From Cercophora sp. LCS_1 (taxonomy: Eukaryota; Ascomycota; Sordariomycetes; Sordariales; Lasiosphaeriaceae), in NCBI GenBank assembly GCA_036250225.1, contig JAPZLL010000002.1, forward strand, positions 1,550,001 to 1,614,000: 64,000 nucleotides of DNA, read 5' to 3'. A program made the position numbers and the translations under genes. The number at the start of each line of letters is the position of its first letter. The stretch's first letter is position 1. Below, one piece after another: positions 53,718 to 64,000 of this stretch. Below the pieces are notes generated by a model. It made no database searches, was not told the DNA's origin, and saw only the letters and a program-made list of their open reading frames with translations.

Positions 53718-54289
53718 TCACCTCTCCTCTATCCTAACCCTCTCCTTACTCGGCAACCCCCCAATCCGTTCCGCCCTCTTCAGCTTCTCCATCTCCCGTC
53801 GTGCCTCCTCCCGATCCTTCTCCGGCAACCCCCACCACTCTCTGAGAAACTTTTCCTGCTCAATTTTTCTTCTTGCCTTGCGCTCCTTCTCCTTTTGCCT
53901 CTCTAACCTACCCGCGAACCACTCTTCCCGAGCAGCGTCGTGCTCAGCCTGCGTAGCGTGCACCTTCATGCAGCTGTTCATGATGCGGTGTGGTTCGCGA
54001 CATGCGAATGAGACGGTGAAAGTACGACCTAGCGCGCATTCTGCAAATGCTATTTCCCCCAAAGTCAGCAAACCCCGGTCCCCGTTAGACATGGAGGAGA
54101 GGGGGAGTGATGGTTACCTTTAATCTCCTCTGTGCATTTACTCCGTACCCTCGCATAAAACACATCGCGGACCTGCGCTTCTTGTGAAGCGGAAAGGGGT
54201 ATTGGGTTGCGCGAGGGGACTGCTGACAAGCGGACGTCGTCGGTGTCTGCGGAGACTCGGCTGGGGTTTGGCGTGGCCATTGCGGCCAT
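53718..54289 (-). CDS. cmc1: twin CX9C protein, Cmc1-like COX assembly factor
   Basis: Cmc1 proteins are imported by the Mia40 pathway into the mitochondrial intermembrane space and help cytochrome c oxidase copper-site assembly. Exons 54289-54118 and 54049-53718, with a 68-nt intron (GTAACC...AATAG), give 167 residues. Splicing creates exactly spaced pairs: C-TEEIKAFAE-C and C-REPHRIMNS-C, both CX9C, which is strong support for the intron. PSRNPIPLSASQEAQVRD precedes them as in fungal Cmc1. The C-terminal about 75 residues are a Glu/Lys/Arg-rich helix (LERQKEKERKARRKIEQEK). The frame is open upstream to 54475, but MAAMATPNPS at 54289 is the more family-like start; ATG 54280 is also possible. 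Confidence 0.9.
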
Positions 54290-54784
54290 TCGCGGGGCTG
54301 TCTTGGTTTGCCTGGACAGCGGTATTCCAAGACCCTCGTATATGGATAACAAGTGATCCCGTAATTGTCGTCGTTGATCGGGTGCGTGGGCTTTGTCGTG
54401 TGCTAGTTGAGCAAAAGTCGTTCGATGTAGGCCCCCTGCACGTATCGCTAGGTACGGAAGTCTTCCGTAGCGCATCGGCGGCTGGGGTTCCAGCCACAGG
54501 TACCATAAGCTTCAGCCACACCAGCCAACTCGGTCAACTTGGATCTGGTTACAGTGGCACTTACAACAACAACTGTAGGTTTACAGGTGGGGTCTAATGA
54601 TTCAAATCTGGATGTCTCTGTGCGGATGGTCACGGAGAACCGCACGATAAAATGGATTAGGTCACAGGGAGTATTCTGAGTGGTTTCTCCGCCAAGCACT
54701 CTCGCTGTTATTTTCGACATTGCCAAGTACATCTAAGGGTACCTATCATCCACCAGCTTGCTTGCCGCTGACACGGGGAACGCT
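54290..54784. other. intergenic region upstream of the Cmc1-like gene
   Basis: This 495-bp gap lies between the Cmc1-like start and the stop of the next minus-strand gene. It holds the Cmc1 promoter and a possible long leader. Nothing else recognisable was seen. Confidence 0.45.
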
Positions 54785-57700
54785 TTACATCTTCATCCCG
54801 TCGTCTGTCGCCTCAGACTCAGACACCTGTGATCTATCCAGGTCAAGACTCTCCTTTTCCTTCTTGCCCTTCTTGCCAAAAGTGCTGAGCCATCTGCCAG
54901 GAGCCTTGTTTTCCCGCGCCTTAACTCCCGATGCTGGCCCGAGACCGGGGCTGCTGGTCACACTGTCGTAGCTGCGTGCCACAAAACTCCCGTGGACGTC
55001 GTCGGCTACTTCTTCAAAGTCGCCAATGCTGGATCGCTCCATCGGAAAGCCCTTGTCCGAGTTGGCTCCGCTTGCCACGCTGCTGGGCCCCTTCTTGAAA
55101 AGACTGGATTCCTTTCCGCCGAGGCGTCCTGGCAGGCTGAACTTTCCCGAGCTGCTCTTTCGGAACAGCTTTCGGACGACATTATCATCCTTGACGCTGC
55201 CCGCTAGTCCTGCACTGGTTGGCTCCGATGGAGTGTTGGAGAAGGACTGGTCTAACGACAACGAGTCCCGCGACTCAGACACCGATGTCTGCGTGTGGAC
55301 CGAGTATCCGTCGCGGGATTTGCGTGAGTCTGATGGCGACTCAATCTCGAGAGACTGGCTGCTAGCCATTCCCGGCGTCACCGCGATCTCCTTGCCCTTC
55401 GACTTGTCCTTGGTCTTGTCCTTGGACTTGTGGCTATCCTTTGCCTTGCCCTTGTCCTTGGCCTCCTTGTCCTTTTCTGATTTCGGTTTGAACAAGGCAC
55501 CAATAAAGGCTGGCGCGTTAGGGTTCAGGCGGCCGATAGCAGCCTTGGAGTTCTGGGGCGGCCGGCTGCCGATCACGCCGACTTCCTTCACATCCGGCAT
55601 CGCATCGTCTTCGTCAAGAATCTCATCATCTGCAGATGCCAGAGTTGTCTTCAACTGCGAAGGCGAACCGTGAAGTGACGGGCGTCGGGATGGATTTCTG
55701 GACCACGTGTCGGGCGACCATAGGTTCCTCGGTTTCCCAAGCCCCGATGGGTCAATTGGGGGTCCCCAAATCGAGCCAGAGTCCGTCGAAGGGCGCGGGA
55801 AATCTGACGACGCAATGCTGGCCGGCCGCGGGCTGTTAGCATCTCTCTCTGCGAGCAGGCCTCCGGGCGCGCGGTGCGAGCTGGAGAAGGGATTTAGGCT
55901 CCTCGCTGAGAACATGCGCGAGTTCGGAGCGTGTGCCTCGAGCACATCTGGGCCTGCAGAATTCCTATTAAACATGCTCCAGGTGCTCGAGAGGCTGATC
56001 CTTCTCTTGGCATCGGGCTCATCTGTCTGCCTCGGGAATGATTGACTTTGACCCTGTTTCAGGGTACCGAGCATCGGGCCGTCCATCTCTGCTCCCACCT
56101 TCGTTGTCTGAGCTCGTTGAAACGAAAAGAATCCAATAAGCTTGTTCGGTGGGGCATCGGCGCCTGACGGGAGCATAGCGCCCGTGTTGATTCGTCTGTC
56201 GACATCGTTTTGGTAAGGGGGGAATGGCAGATTGTGGGTTGAGCCATGAGGACTGCCCAGGATACTCATGGATCGACCCGATGACGCAGGTGATTGAGGG
56301 TCGTTATCGGGAGAGCCCCGATGTTGGGGCAGGAAGGGATCGGGCGCAAACCCTGGAACGGTAGTCGGATCATCGTCTTCGAAATCGTCGAGAATGTTGG
56401 ATGGGAGAAGCGCCGTGGCCGACGGGCTCAACGGTGCCGATGAGCCCCTAATGCCGGCCTCGTCGAGACGGGGTGGCAAGTCCGTTGACAAATCCATAAA
56501 CGGCCCTGGGGCAAATCCCTGGGTCACATTTCCGGGACGCGAGCTAAACCCGGGGATGGATGCAGCTGGGTCGATCTGGGAATACGGGGGCAATGGGGAT
56601 GATATCGAGATATTCGACAGCGAGTTACTGTTTCGACTGCGTCGCTTGAGTTGGGTGACAGTCGGGTTGTCGAAATCTGGCGCTGGTATGCTTGGTTGGG
56701 TGTACGTGCTGAAGGTTGTCTGAGGGATGTGTTGGATATGCATGCTGAGTGCGCGGAGTTGTTCCTCAAGTTTTCGAGCGTGTTTAGCCTCGAGAGCAAG
56801 AGTTTCTTGTAACTCCCGGGTTCTCTTCATTCCCTCGCGTCTCAGCTCTTCCTTTTTCTCGAGCCACTCTCCGTCCTCTTCACCGCCCGTTAGCAACTTC
56901 CGTTCTTCTTCAAGTGCCTTGACCTGTTCCCTCTTATCCCTGAGCTCCGTTTCCAGTTGGGCGCATTCCACCTGCAACTCGCTGTTGCTCTCGCGAAAGA
57001 TGGCGGATTTTTTGCTCCTTTCTTCCTCGAGGTCGCGTCTTTGCTGGTCGAACCCATCCTGGTTTTTGCGCATATCTTCCATTTGCCGCTCCCACTTCTC
57101 CATGTTCTCGTGGTATTTCGCGCGGTCAGCTTGCCTTTCCTTGAGGAGCTTTTCCTTCTTTTCCTTACGCTGCAAAGCGTTTCGCATTGTCCGCTCGGCC
57201 GAGTTGACATCCTTCTTTAGTCTCTCGGTTTGTTCCTCTTTCTCTTTCTGTTTCCCCCTCTTCTCCTGCTTTTCTGCTTCCAGTTCCTCCAATAGCTTTC
57301 TGCTTTCTGCTTCCTCTCTGCCGATCAGCGCTATCACTTCGTCCGTCTCCGCGCGTATGCTCTCGAATCTCTCCGTCAATTCGGGTAGTGTTTTCTTGGC
57401 ATTTGCGTTCATCTCGTCTCGTATCGGGGCCTGATCAAGACTCGTAGTGGACGGTGAGTGGCGCCGGGTAACCGTGTTCCGTCTCGGGCCGGACCCAGTG
57501 GAGATGACGTCCCGTGCCGGGGAGGAGATACCCTCTGGGCCAGCTTGCGTTTCCAGTGCTGGTGCCACACCACCTCGTGGAGCTCCATTTTCATCAGCAT
57601 GTTCTCCCTGAGCCAAATTCGGAAACTCTTCGGCCATAAAATTCGAAGGGAGTCGCGAGTTGCCTAATTGCGGTCTGCCATCGCGTGCGAAGGTTCGGAG

Positions 57701-58445
57701 CCTAATAACGCGGCTTCCTGCCTGAAAGTTATTTGAGCCCACAGCAATAACGCGCACGTTGTAAAAGTGATCCGGCTTCAGCCCAGTGACGACAATGGCT
57801 GGCTCTTGGTTCGCGGGTATGTCCCCCACTGTGATAAGATTGTCAGAGTTTACGGGCCGCGTACGGGCTTGAACTGAACGCACCAACGACGCCATTGACC
57901 TGAATCAAGAACTTCTGCACAGATCGGTTTGAGGGAGGACGAGTCCAGTTTAATGTCGCCGCATCAGCTCGAATGCCGGCCAGGCACACGTCGGGCGGGT
58001 CGGGGACGTCAACCCCGAGAATGTTGATCAGCTCGGGCACCGGTTTCCATAGTGTCTGCCATGCTCTCCTCACCAACCTATAATGTTCAACCGGTCAGCG
58101 CCACCGTCCAGTTGCTCCAATTTGCTGGATCACGTTTTTTTTCGCGCCGATGCAGCGGTGCATACACACATACCAGACAACAGCGGCGCCCGTCACAAGC
58201 ATGCTTGCATGTCTCACGACAAAGATGTCAAGGCTGAGGGTGGTAATAATGGCGGTATACGAGGCTAACGCGTAGAGGCACAAGTCGCGGACCTCTTCGG
58301 GGGCGATGGTGCAGCAAAAGAACACAACGCCGCCAATGGCGATGAGATTGACTGTGGCTGTTTTCGGTTCAGTGTGCCACCAGGCAAGAGTGGCCAGGAC
58401 GACGAGAAGCGTGGGCACCAGCGACGTCGTCAAGATCCATGACAT
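54785..58445 (-). CDS. fungal protein with N-terminal membrane helices, FN3 domain and coiled coil
   Basis: Exons 58445-58174, 58077-57884 and 57828-54785 join to 1169 residues. Residues 1-92 hold three to four hydrophobic helices (LVPTLLVVLATLAWW, NLIAIGGVVFFCCTIA, LASYTAIITTLSLDIFVV, MLVTGAAVVWLV). A fibronectin type III domain follows at about 117-200 (PPDVCLAGIRADAATLNWTR, then FYNVRVIAVGSNNFQAGS). Residues about 300-530 form a long charged coiled coil (ERFESIRAETDEVIALIGRE onward, with many E/K heptads). The last 600 residues are Ser/Pro-rich and disordered, with a Lys/Asp repeat (SKDKTKDKSKGKE). Two introns (96 and 55 nt) were placed where the frame changes; both joins restore the FN3 sequence. 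Membrane-tethered scaffold is a guess; no enzyme domain is seen. Confidence 0.85.
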
Positions 58446-61381
58446 AGCGGTGCGATGGTTGCCGAGAGAAATGTCCAGATGTCGGGTCCAAAGGGAGGAG
58501 GAAGACAAGTCGGTGTCGCGGGCGAAGCGAAAATGGACGGGTAGGATGACTAGGCCGGGAGTGTGGGGGTGGAATGAATCGTTGCTGATGCCCCGGAAAA
58601 ATGAAGACAAAAAATTCGACCAAACAAAACACCGAAACCTCTTAACGCTTCTCCTCCGCTGGATGAACCCCAAAAAAACCTGCAAAACCTGGAGCCCACT
58701 TGGATTGTTGCTGCGTGAGGCGACTCAACCCGAATCGGACCAAACTTGAACCGTTGGGCAGCTGGGGGAAAGAATTGCCAGCAGCAGCCATTCAACACCG
58801 CCCGGATCGGGAAAGGTCAGCAACGCATGGCAAGCTCGCAGGCAGTTCCTTCCATGCTCTGGTTCTTCGCCATGCACAGAGACAGTTTTAGCGTCTGTTT
58901 AGGGTCCGCTGGGGCTCAGTGGCATGCGATGGGCTTTTCTCTTTTCTAGCGCTTGTTTCACAGCCTGAACGGAAATCTCACAGGCCAAGAGCCCGTCCAT
59001 CCTCGTTCAGGTTCCGCCGCGCCCGCCCAACCACCATCGGCAGTGAAGGGAAGCAAGGCCGAGATGGCCCTCCCCTCCCTTCCTCTCCCGCCCCGTTTCC
59101 GTCCGGCGCCTCACAGGCTGGGCGATCGGCGCCCGCCCGACCTGCACGGCAGTTCTGGTTACGGTTAGGCTGGCCTGTGTCGGCGCTGCACGCGTTCAGC
59201 AGCAGGAGAGTAGGCCAAATTGAGAGCATCAATTGCATCACTTTAATGGGACGCTCCCCGGCGAGACGTGGATAGCTCAAACGGGTGATTCACCACAACC
59301 GGCATTTCCTGTCGGCACTGACAGTCGGAAGGCCGACGGCGGTGCAACTTCCACTCGGTGGCGTAAAAGTTCGCCGGCTCAATGCTGTGCAATGCGACTC
59401 GAGGTTGACAAAGACTACAGTTTGGAGAGGCCTTGCGGGATTTGGTGGACCGCTATAATGGCCCTTGTTCGGTTCTCCTTCGCGAAAATGGTGCTGATAG
59501 CGTCTGAGAACAAACCTTGAACTTCCGGGTCCCAATGTCCATTATCTGACGACGAGCAGCGGTATTTTTTGAGACGAGCCCTCAGTCCTCGCCGCTACCT
59601 AGTGTGCTACATCCTAAACTTCGCGATTGTAAGTTGGCCACTCTGCGCCTATATCATAACAGTATATAAGAGGATTTTAAGCACGCAAATTTTAATGGCG
59701 GAGATCATTACCTCTTCGAGGTTGTCATGAACTCATCCACATGTTGATTCGCGAGAACCTCGGCTTCTCGACGTTCGAGAACGTCTCCATGTTCGCCCCC
59801 TCCCACTGCTTGTTAGTCTTCTCGCACGCCTCGCCAGCACCCTCAAACAGCGACCGAGGAGAACAGGAGCGGGTATCGTGTAATCTGAGGCCATGGCGTT
59901 TTGGCTGTAGCCGTCCCACTGTATCCGAATCCTCGGACCCTAGATTGGGCAACCCGCGGGATCGCTTCCCCTCACTTATACCCTTCTTGCTATTTAACGC
60001 CTGAAATCGGCCGCTGCTATAGCCAATGATCCCGCCGTATGCGCCAGGAGCCTGGGAGCGCCGTTTATCGGTCCCGCGGGCCTTTTACCCCACCAAAAGT
60101 AGCAGCTCAATGCTTGTGTTGGGACAAGGCGATAGGCCACGAGACCACTCCGTGCGCTTCTTGATGCTTGCCGTTGGGCGAACCCCGCCATCGCGAGGGC
60201 AGCCGACACGAGGATGCGTGTCTTGGAGCTTTGCGCGTCAGGCTTAGGGTTCATTTTACGCGCTAGTGAACGCCTGGCTTGTTCTATTGAACGGGGCTGT
60301 CTGAGCTCGCTGCCGCGTCCGGCGCCACAAATGGGGGCTCGATGAACAGGAACGCTCATGCATTGAAGCCCGCGATTCATCTGGCATGATCCTTGCGCCA
60401 AAGGGGCGCTGGCTTGTGGAAAAGTGGCCAAAGTTCAGGTACAAAAGTTGAGTTCGTTCATGTCAAAAAAAAAAAAAAAAAAAAAAGCTCTCGCTGCGAG
60501 CCATCGTCACGTTGCGATGTTTCGGTATTTCTCACCTCTCCGTCAACGACAGAACTGTGTGAACGAGGATCCATGACGTCGGCGTGAGGGACCGGGAGCT
60601 GCGACAAGGGTCCACTCATCTCCGGGAGGGCCGTCAGCAGGAACTTGGCCGGTACCTTGCCTCGGCTCGCGTCACGACTATTGCGCGCAGGTGGACGTGT
60701 GGGTCGAGAAGTACCTCTTGGGTTACTCCAGGCGCTGAACTCGGCAAAGTGCGGGTGAGAATGTGATGGGGCAACCGCCGCGGATTGTTGAGAGTGTCCC
60801 TCGTGATTGCCATTGAGTCTTTGCACACCTCAGCTGGCCTCTTTCGTCTCTGAATCGCTTCTGGGAATCCTGCTTGAAATGCAGACGCCAACCTGCTCTG
60901 GGACGCTCGCTGAGTTCATCTTTCAGTAAAGTATCGTTATTTAGGTCATCCACCTCCGTCAGAAGCCTGGCATTTTGCGCTGCGGCTTGAACTTAAGGTT
61001 TCCGGACAACGCCCGCATTCCTTTGAGCTTGTCCTCGCTACCCGACCCTTCCAGTGACTCCCACTCCCTTCATCTCGCCAGCATTCCTCTAGGGCTGCCC
61101 GACACATTTGGATGCTTGCAATCAACACACGACACAAATTCAAGAACCGAGTCAACTCGAACCACGAGACCGCCGGTCGCATCGGGCTCCAATATTGTCG
61201 TCCCGACCCTCTGCTGGCATCCTGCCCAAACACGCTCCGTACAGTCAGGATCCGGAGGGCGGGAGTCTTTTGTATAAACTGCCGTCCTCTCGGCAGCGTT
61301 CCGAGTCAGATTGCTGCGACGCTTGTCTAGCATCTGCCTTTTTTTGGTCCCGAGGAGCAGCGTCTTCTCCGTCCGCACACC
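58446..61381. other. 2.9-kb gene-poor region upstream of PAH1
   Basis: Both neighbouring genes start outward from this gap. Short frames on both strands (up to about 145 codons) have no domain. A run of 21 A lies at 60466-60486, and an AT-rich patch occurs near 59640-59700. The 3' part probably contains a long PAH1 leader. No RNA gene was recognised. Confidence 0.5.
60466..60486 (+). repeat. poly-A run of 21 nt
   Basis: This is an uninterrupted homopolymer in intergenic DNA; its length should be treated with caution because homopolymers are prone to sequencing error. Confidence 0.8.
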
Positions 61382-63724
61382 ATGCAGTACGTCAGGAATC
61401 TCAGCGACTCCGTTTCCACGGCCTGGAATTCAATCAATCCGGCGACCTTGAGCGGGGCCATTGATGTTATCGTGGTTGAACAAGAAGACGGAACTCTGGC
61501 TTGCTCTCCATTTCACGTTCGCTTTGGCAAGTTCTCGCTCTTGCGCCCATACGAGAAGAAGGTCGAGTTCAAAGTCAATGGGGTCAAGCAAGATTATTCG
61601 ATGAAGCTGGGCGAGGGTGGAGAGGCATTCTTCGTGTTTGAGACGACAGACAATATTCCACAGAGTCTTCAGACATCGCCCCTGGTATCACCCGCCTCCA
61701 GCCCTCCTCTGAACGCGCAACTGTCGTACACCTCAGGCTTGCAAGAGCCGGAGACGTTGGACCTCAATGAAGCCACAGGAAAGCCTCGAGCAGCAAGCTT
61801 TACGAGGCCGCCTCCAACTGCACTTTACTCGGCTGGGCGAACTGGTAAGCAAGATGTTTCATGGAGCCAAAGACGAATGCTAACCCCGCTAGGCCTTCTC
61901 ACTCCTCGATCAAATTCCCCAGAGCTTTCCAAGGGTGTCGACTGGTCCCCTCCCCGCCCACATAGCGATGACGTCCTTAGGATATCGGCACGCCAACGCT
62001 CGACGGATCTGGACTCGACAGATGGCGAAAGCCCAGGATACTCGGATAGGTCTCATAGTCCTCCTCCGCTCGCGGCCCCCGAGGCGATGCAGCGCGCCAA
62101 GAATCTGTCGCGAGAGCTCTCCGCTGCCAACATCCCTACCCATATCAGCGAGACAGGCGACCTGATGTTAGATATGACGGGTTTCAAGAACAACGATGAA
62201 GATGCTCTGAGAGCAGAGATTCTCGCCCGAAATATTTTGACCGAGGAGCTCGACGGCAACTACGACATCGGCTCCCTCTTCGGAGTTGACGAGCGGGGCA
62301 ACCTATGGATTTACAGCAGCGAAGAGGCCAAGGCGGCTGCAATGCACAGAGCCATGGAGTCCTCAATGCGCCCCACTCCTGCTCTGTCCATTGATGCGGC
62401 ATCAGACCCTGGCTACCAGAGTGATGGTAGTGACATGACTGCTTCACCAACCGCACCAGTGCACAGAAGGGCCGAGTCTGATGTTGGTCAGATGGCCCTG
62501 CAGACTCCTCCGAGCTCGCCCGGCACCCCAGCCGTTGGAGATCCCAACCGGAACTATGCTAAGACCTTGCGTCTGACTAGCGACCAGCTGAAAGCCTTGA
62601 ACTTGAATCCGGGCGAGAACTCAATGAGCTTCACAGTCAACCGGGCGACATGCACGGCATACATGTACTTGTGGAAACACGAGACCCCCGTCGTCATTTC
62701 GGATATCGACGGAACCATCACAAAATCCGATGCCCTCGGCCACGTGTTGAACATGATTGGCCGTGATTGGACGCATGCTGGGGTTGCGAAACTGTACACT
62801 GACATCGTCACCAACGGCTACAATATTATGTACCTCACCAGTCGGTCTGTCGGGCAGGCTGATACCACAAGGGCGTACCTTGCGGGTATTGTCCAAGATG
62901 GCTACAAGCTCCCACGGGGTCCCACCATCTTGTCACCTGACAGGACCATGGCTGCCCTCCGTCGCGAGATTTACCTCCGCAAGCCCCATGTGTTCAAGAT
63001 GGCAACACTTCGTGATATCCGCAGTCTTTACGGGCCAGACCGGACCCCGTTCTATGCTGGTTTTGGTAACCGTTTCACGGACCAGATCTCGTACCGAACG
63101 GTTGATGTCCCTCGAACACGCATCTTCACCATCAACTCGAATGCCGAGGTGTCACTGGACTTGCTGAGTCTTAACAAGCTCAAGCTTAGCTACGTCAACA
63201 TGACTGAAGTCGTCGACCACTACTTCCCACCAGTCAGCACCCTTATCAAGAGCGGCGGTGAGGAGTATACTGACTTCACGTACTGGCGCGATACGCCACT
63301 GGAATTGGACGAGTTCTCGGCTAGTGAATCTGAAGGCGACGACGACGATGAAGATGGCCACGGCGATGACGACGACAGCCAGTATGCCGAAGACGAGGAC
63401 GAAGAAATGGGCGAGGATCTCGGCGACAGTTATATGTCACGCGACTCGGTGGACGAGTATGGTGAAGGTAGCATCATGAGTGGAGACTACGGTGACGAGG
63501 GCCAGATGATGGGTTCAATGGTCCTCGAGGAGGAGGATGCGGACGATGAAGACGAAGAGGCTTCGGACGAGCAACAAGACATTCTCAGTCACAATCAACT
63601 TGTGGCACCGAAGGAGGAAGCCAAGGGTCATTCGCCCAAGATCACGGTTGCTGATCGAGAGGCTGAAGTGATTACCGGTGTGAAGAATCTGAAGGTGGAG
63701 AAAGAAGTTGAGGGAGAGGATTGA
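61382..63724 (+). CDS. pah1: phosphatidate phosphatase PAH1 (lipin)
   Basis: Lipins dephosphorylate phosphatidate to diacylglycerol at the ER/nuclear membrane and control the balance of storage and membrane lipids. The continuous frame gives 780 residues; with a probable 48-nt intron (61845-61892, GTAAGC...GCTAAC...CTAG) removed the product is 764. The N-LIP domain covers about residues 1-70 (MQYVRNLSDSVSTAWNSINP, FHVRFGKFSLLRPYEKKVEF). The HAD-like C-LIP catalytic domain begins near residue 425 with SDIDGTITKSD, the DxDxT motif, and includes NIMYLTSRSVGQADTTRAYL, GPTILSPDRTM and FYAGFGNRFTDQISYR. The end is strongly acidic (SEGDDDDEDGHGDDDDSQ), a segment that in yeast Pah1 interacts with the Nem1-Spo7 phosphatase. 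Many Ser-Pro sites in the linker fit phospho-regulation. Confidence 0.96.
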   Translation: MQYVRNLSDSVSTAWNSINPATLSGAIDVIVVEQEDGTLACSPFHVRFGKFSLLRPYEKKVEFKVNGVKQDYSMKLGEGGEAFFVFETTDNIPQSLQTSPLVSPASSPPLNAQLSYTSGLQEPETLDLNEATGKPRAASFTRPPPTALYSAGRTGKQDVSWSQRRMLTPLGLLTPRSNSPELSKGVDWSPPRPHSDDVLRISARQRSTDLDSTDGESPGYSDRSHSPPPLAAPEAMQRAKNLSRELSAANIPTHISETGDLMLDMTGFKNNDEDALRAEILARNILTEELDGNYDIGSLFGVDERGNLWIYSSEEAKAAAMHRAMESSMRPTPALSIDAASDPGYQSDGSDMTASPTAPVHRRAESDVGQMALQTPPSSPGTPAVGDPNRNYAKTLRLTSDQLKALNLNPGENSMSFTVNRATCTAYMYLWKHETPVVISDIDGTITKSDALGHVLNMIGRDWTHAGVAKLYTDIVTNGYNIMYLTSRSVGQADTTRAYLAGIVQDGYKLPRGPTILSPDRTMAALRREIYLRKPHVFKMATLRDIRSLYGPDRTPFYAGFGNRFTDQISYRTVDVPRTRIFTINSNAEVSLDLLSLNKLKLSYVNMTEVVDHYFPPVSTLIKSGGEEYTDFTYWRDTPLELDEFSASESEGDDDDEDGHGDDDDSQYAEDEDEEMGEDLGDSYMSRDSVDEYGEGSIMSGDYGDEGQMMGSMVLEEEDADDEDEEASDEQQDILSHNQLVAPKEEAKGHSPKITVADREAEVITGVKNLKVEKEVEGED

Positions 63725-64000
63725 AAGTCATCGAATTTGGTGTTCTGGGAGTCAGTGCTGCAGACGACATCAACTTGAATCGGCCGGGTGTAAAACTGCA
63801 TTTACCCATATGCATAGCGCGGCGTCGGAGGGAATCATGATTTAGCTGTTACATAGGTAGCCCATACAACCAAATGGATATCATTGCATTTTCGTCAATT
63901 AAATAGCGGAGGATTAGGGTATCAAGTCAATGTATTGTTTCCGGTTATTTACAGCCAAGCCATCCATCCCATCGAAGCCTTTTCTCTACGATAGAAATAA
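63725..64000. other. 3' flank of PAH1
   Basis: These 276 bp to the window edge hold the PAH1 3' UTR and no further feature. No start of another gene is visible. Confidence 0.45.

Noticed and set aside
1..64000. Search for transposons, rRNA and biosynthetic clusters
   Set aside because: No transposase, reverse transcriptase, NRPS/PKS or terpene synthase sequence was recognised, and no 5S or other rRNA was seen.

Overview
The window looks like nuclear DNA of a filamentous ascomycete, most likely a Sordariomycete. The genes are monocistronic, on alternating strands, and interrupted by short introns of about 48-80 nt that carry GT..AG ends and often a CTAAC-like branch site. Several products are typical of filamentous ascomycetes: HET-C, a HET-domain protein, Scm3, a GH45 cellulase and a fungal single-chain urease. 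I saw no transposon ORF, CRISPR array or rRNA gene. All coordinates come from reading the sequence and joining exons by hand.

Layout. 0-6 kb: a possible gene tail at the left edge, a decayed tRNA-like relic, a small unknown two-exon gene (-), a SUZ-domain RNA-binding protein (+) and the cytosolic Fe-S assembly factor NAR1 (-). 6-10 kb: GMP synthase (+), split into 20 exons. 10-20.4 kb: ATG6/Beclin (-) divergent from the centromere chaperone SCM3 (+), then casein kinase 2 alpha (-) divergent from a DNAJC11-like J-protein (+). 21-26 kb: secreted GH45 endoglucanase (-) and het-c (-). 28-36 kb: HMG-box protein (+), urease (-) and an unknown membrane/coiled-coil protein (-). 36-43 kb: mitochondrial Thr-tRNA synthetase (+), a Maf-like nucleotide pyrophosphatase (+), a GH47 alpha-mannosidase (-) and UTP11 (+). 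43-54.3 kb: a Pro-rich putative tail-anchored protein (-), a 3.8-kb gene-free stretch, a HET-domain protein with an unusual N-terminal domain (-), a D-amino-acid oxidase (+) and a CMC1-like twin CX9C protein (-). 54.8-63.7 kb: a membrane/FN3/coiled-coil protein (-) and lipin-type phosphatidate phosphatase PAH1 (+).

Most genes are conserved housekeeping functions (purine synthesis, autophagy, kinetochore, mitochondrial translation and COX assembly, ribosome biogenesis, glycan trimming, lipid synthesis) and form no single pathway. The accessory content is the cellulase, urease, the amino-acid oxidase and the two self/nonself-type genes (het-c and the HET-domain gene), which lie about 23 kb apart. 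The points I would look at first are the very high intron load and micro-exons of GMP synthase, the N-terminal domain fused to the HET domain, the J-domain without HPD, and a strong G-quadruplex motif in the 45-48.8 kb gap.
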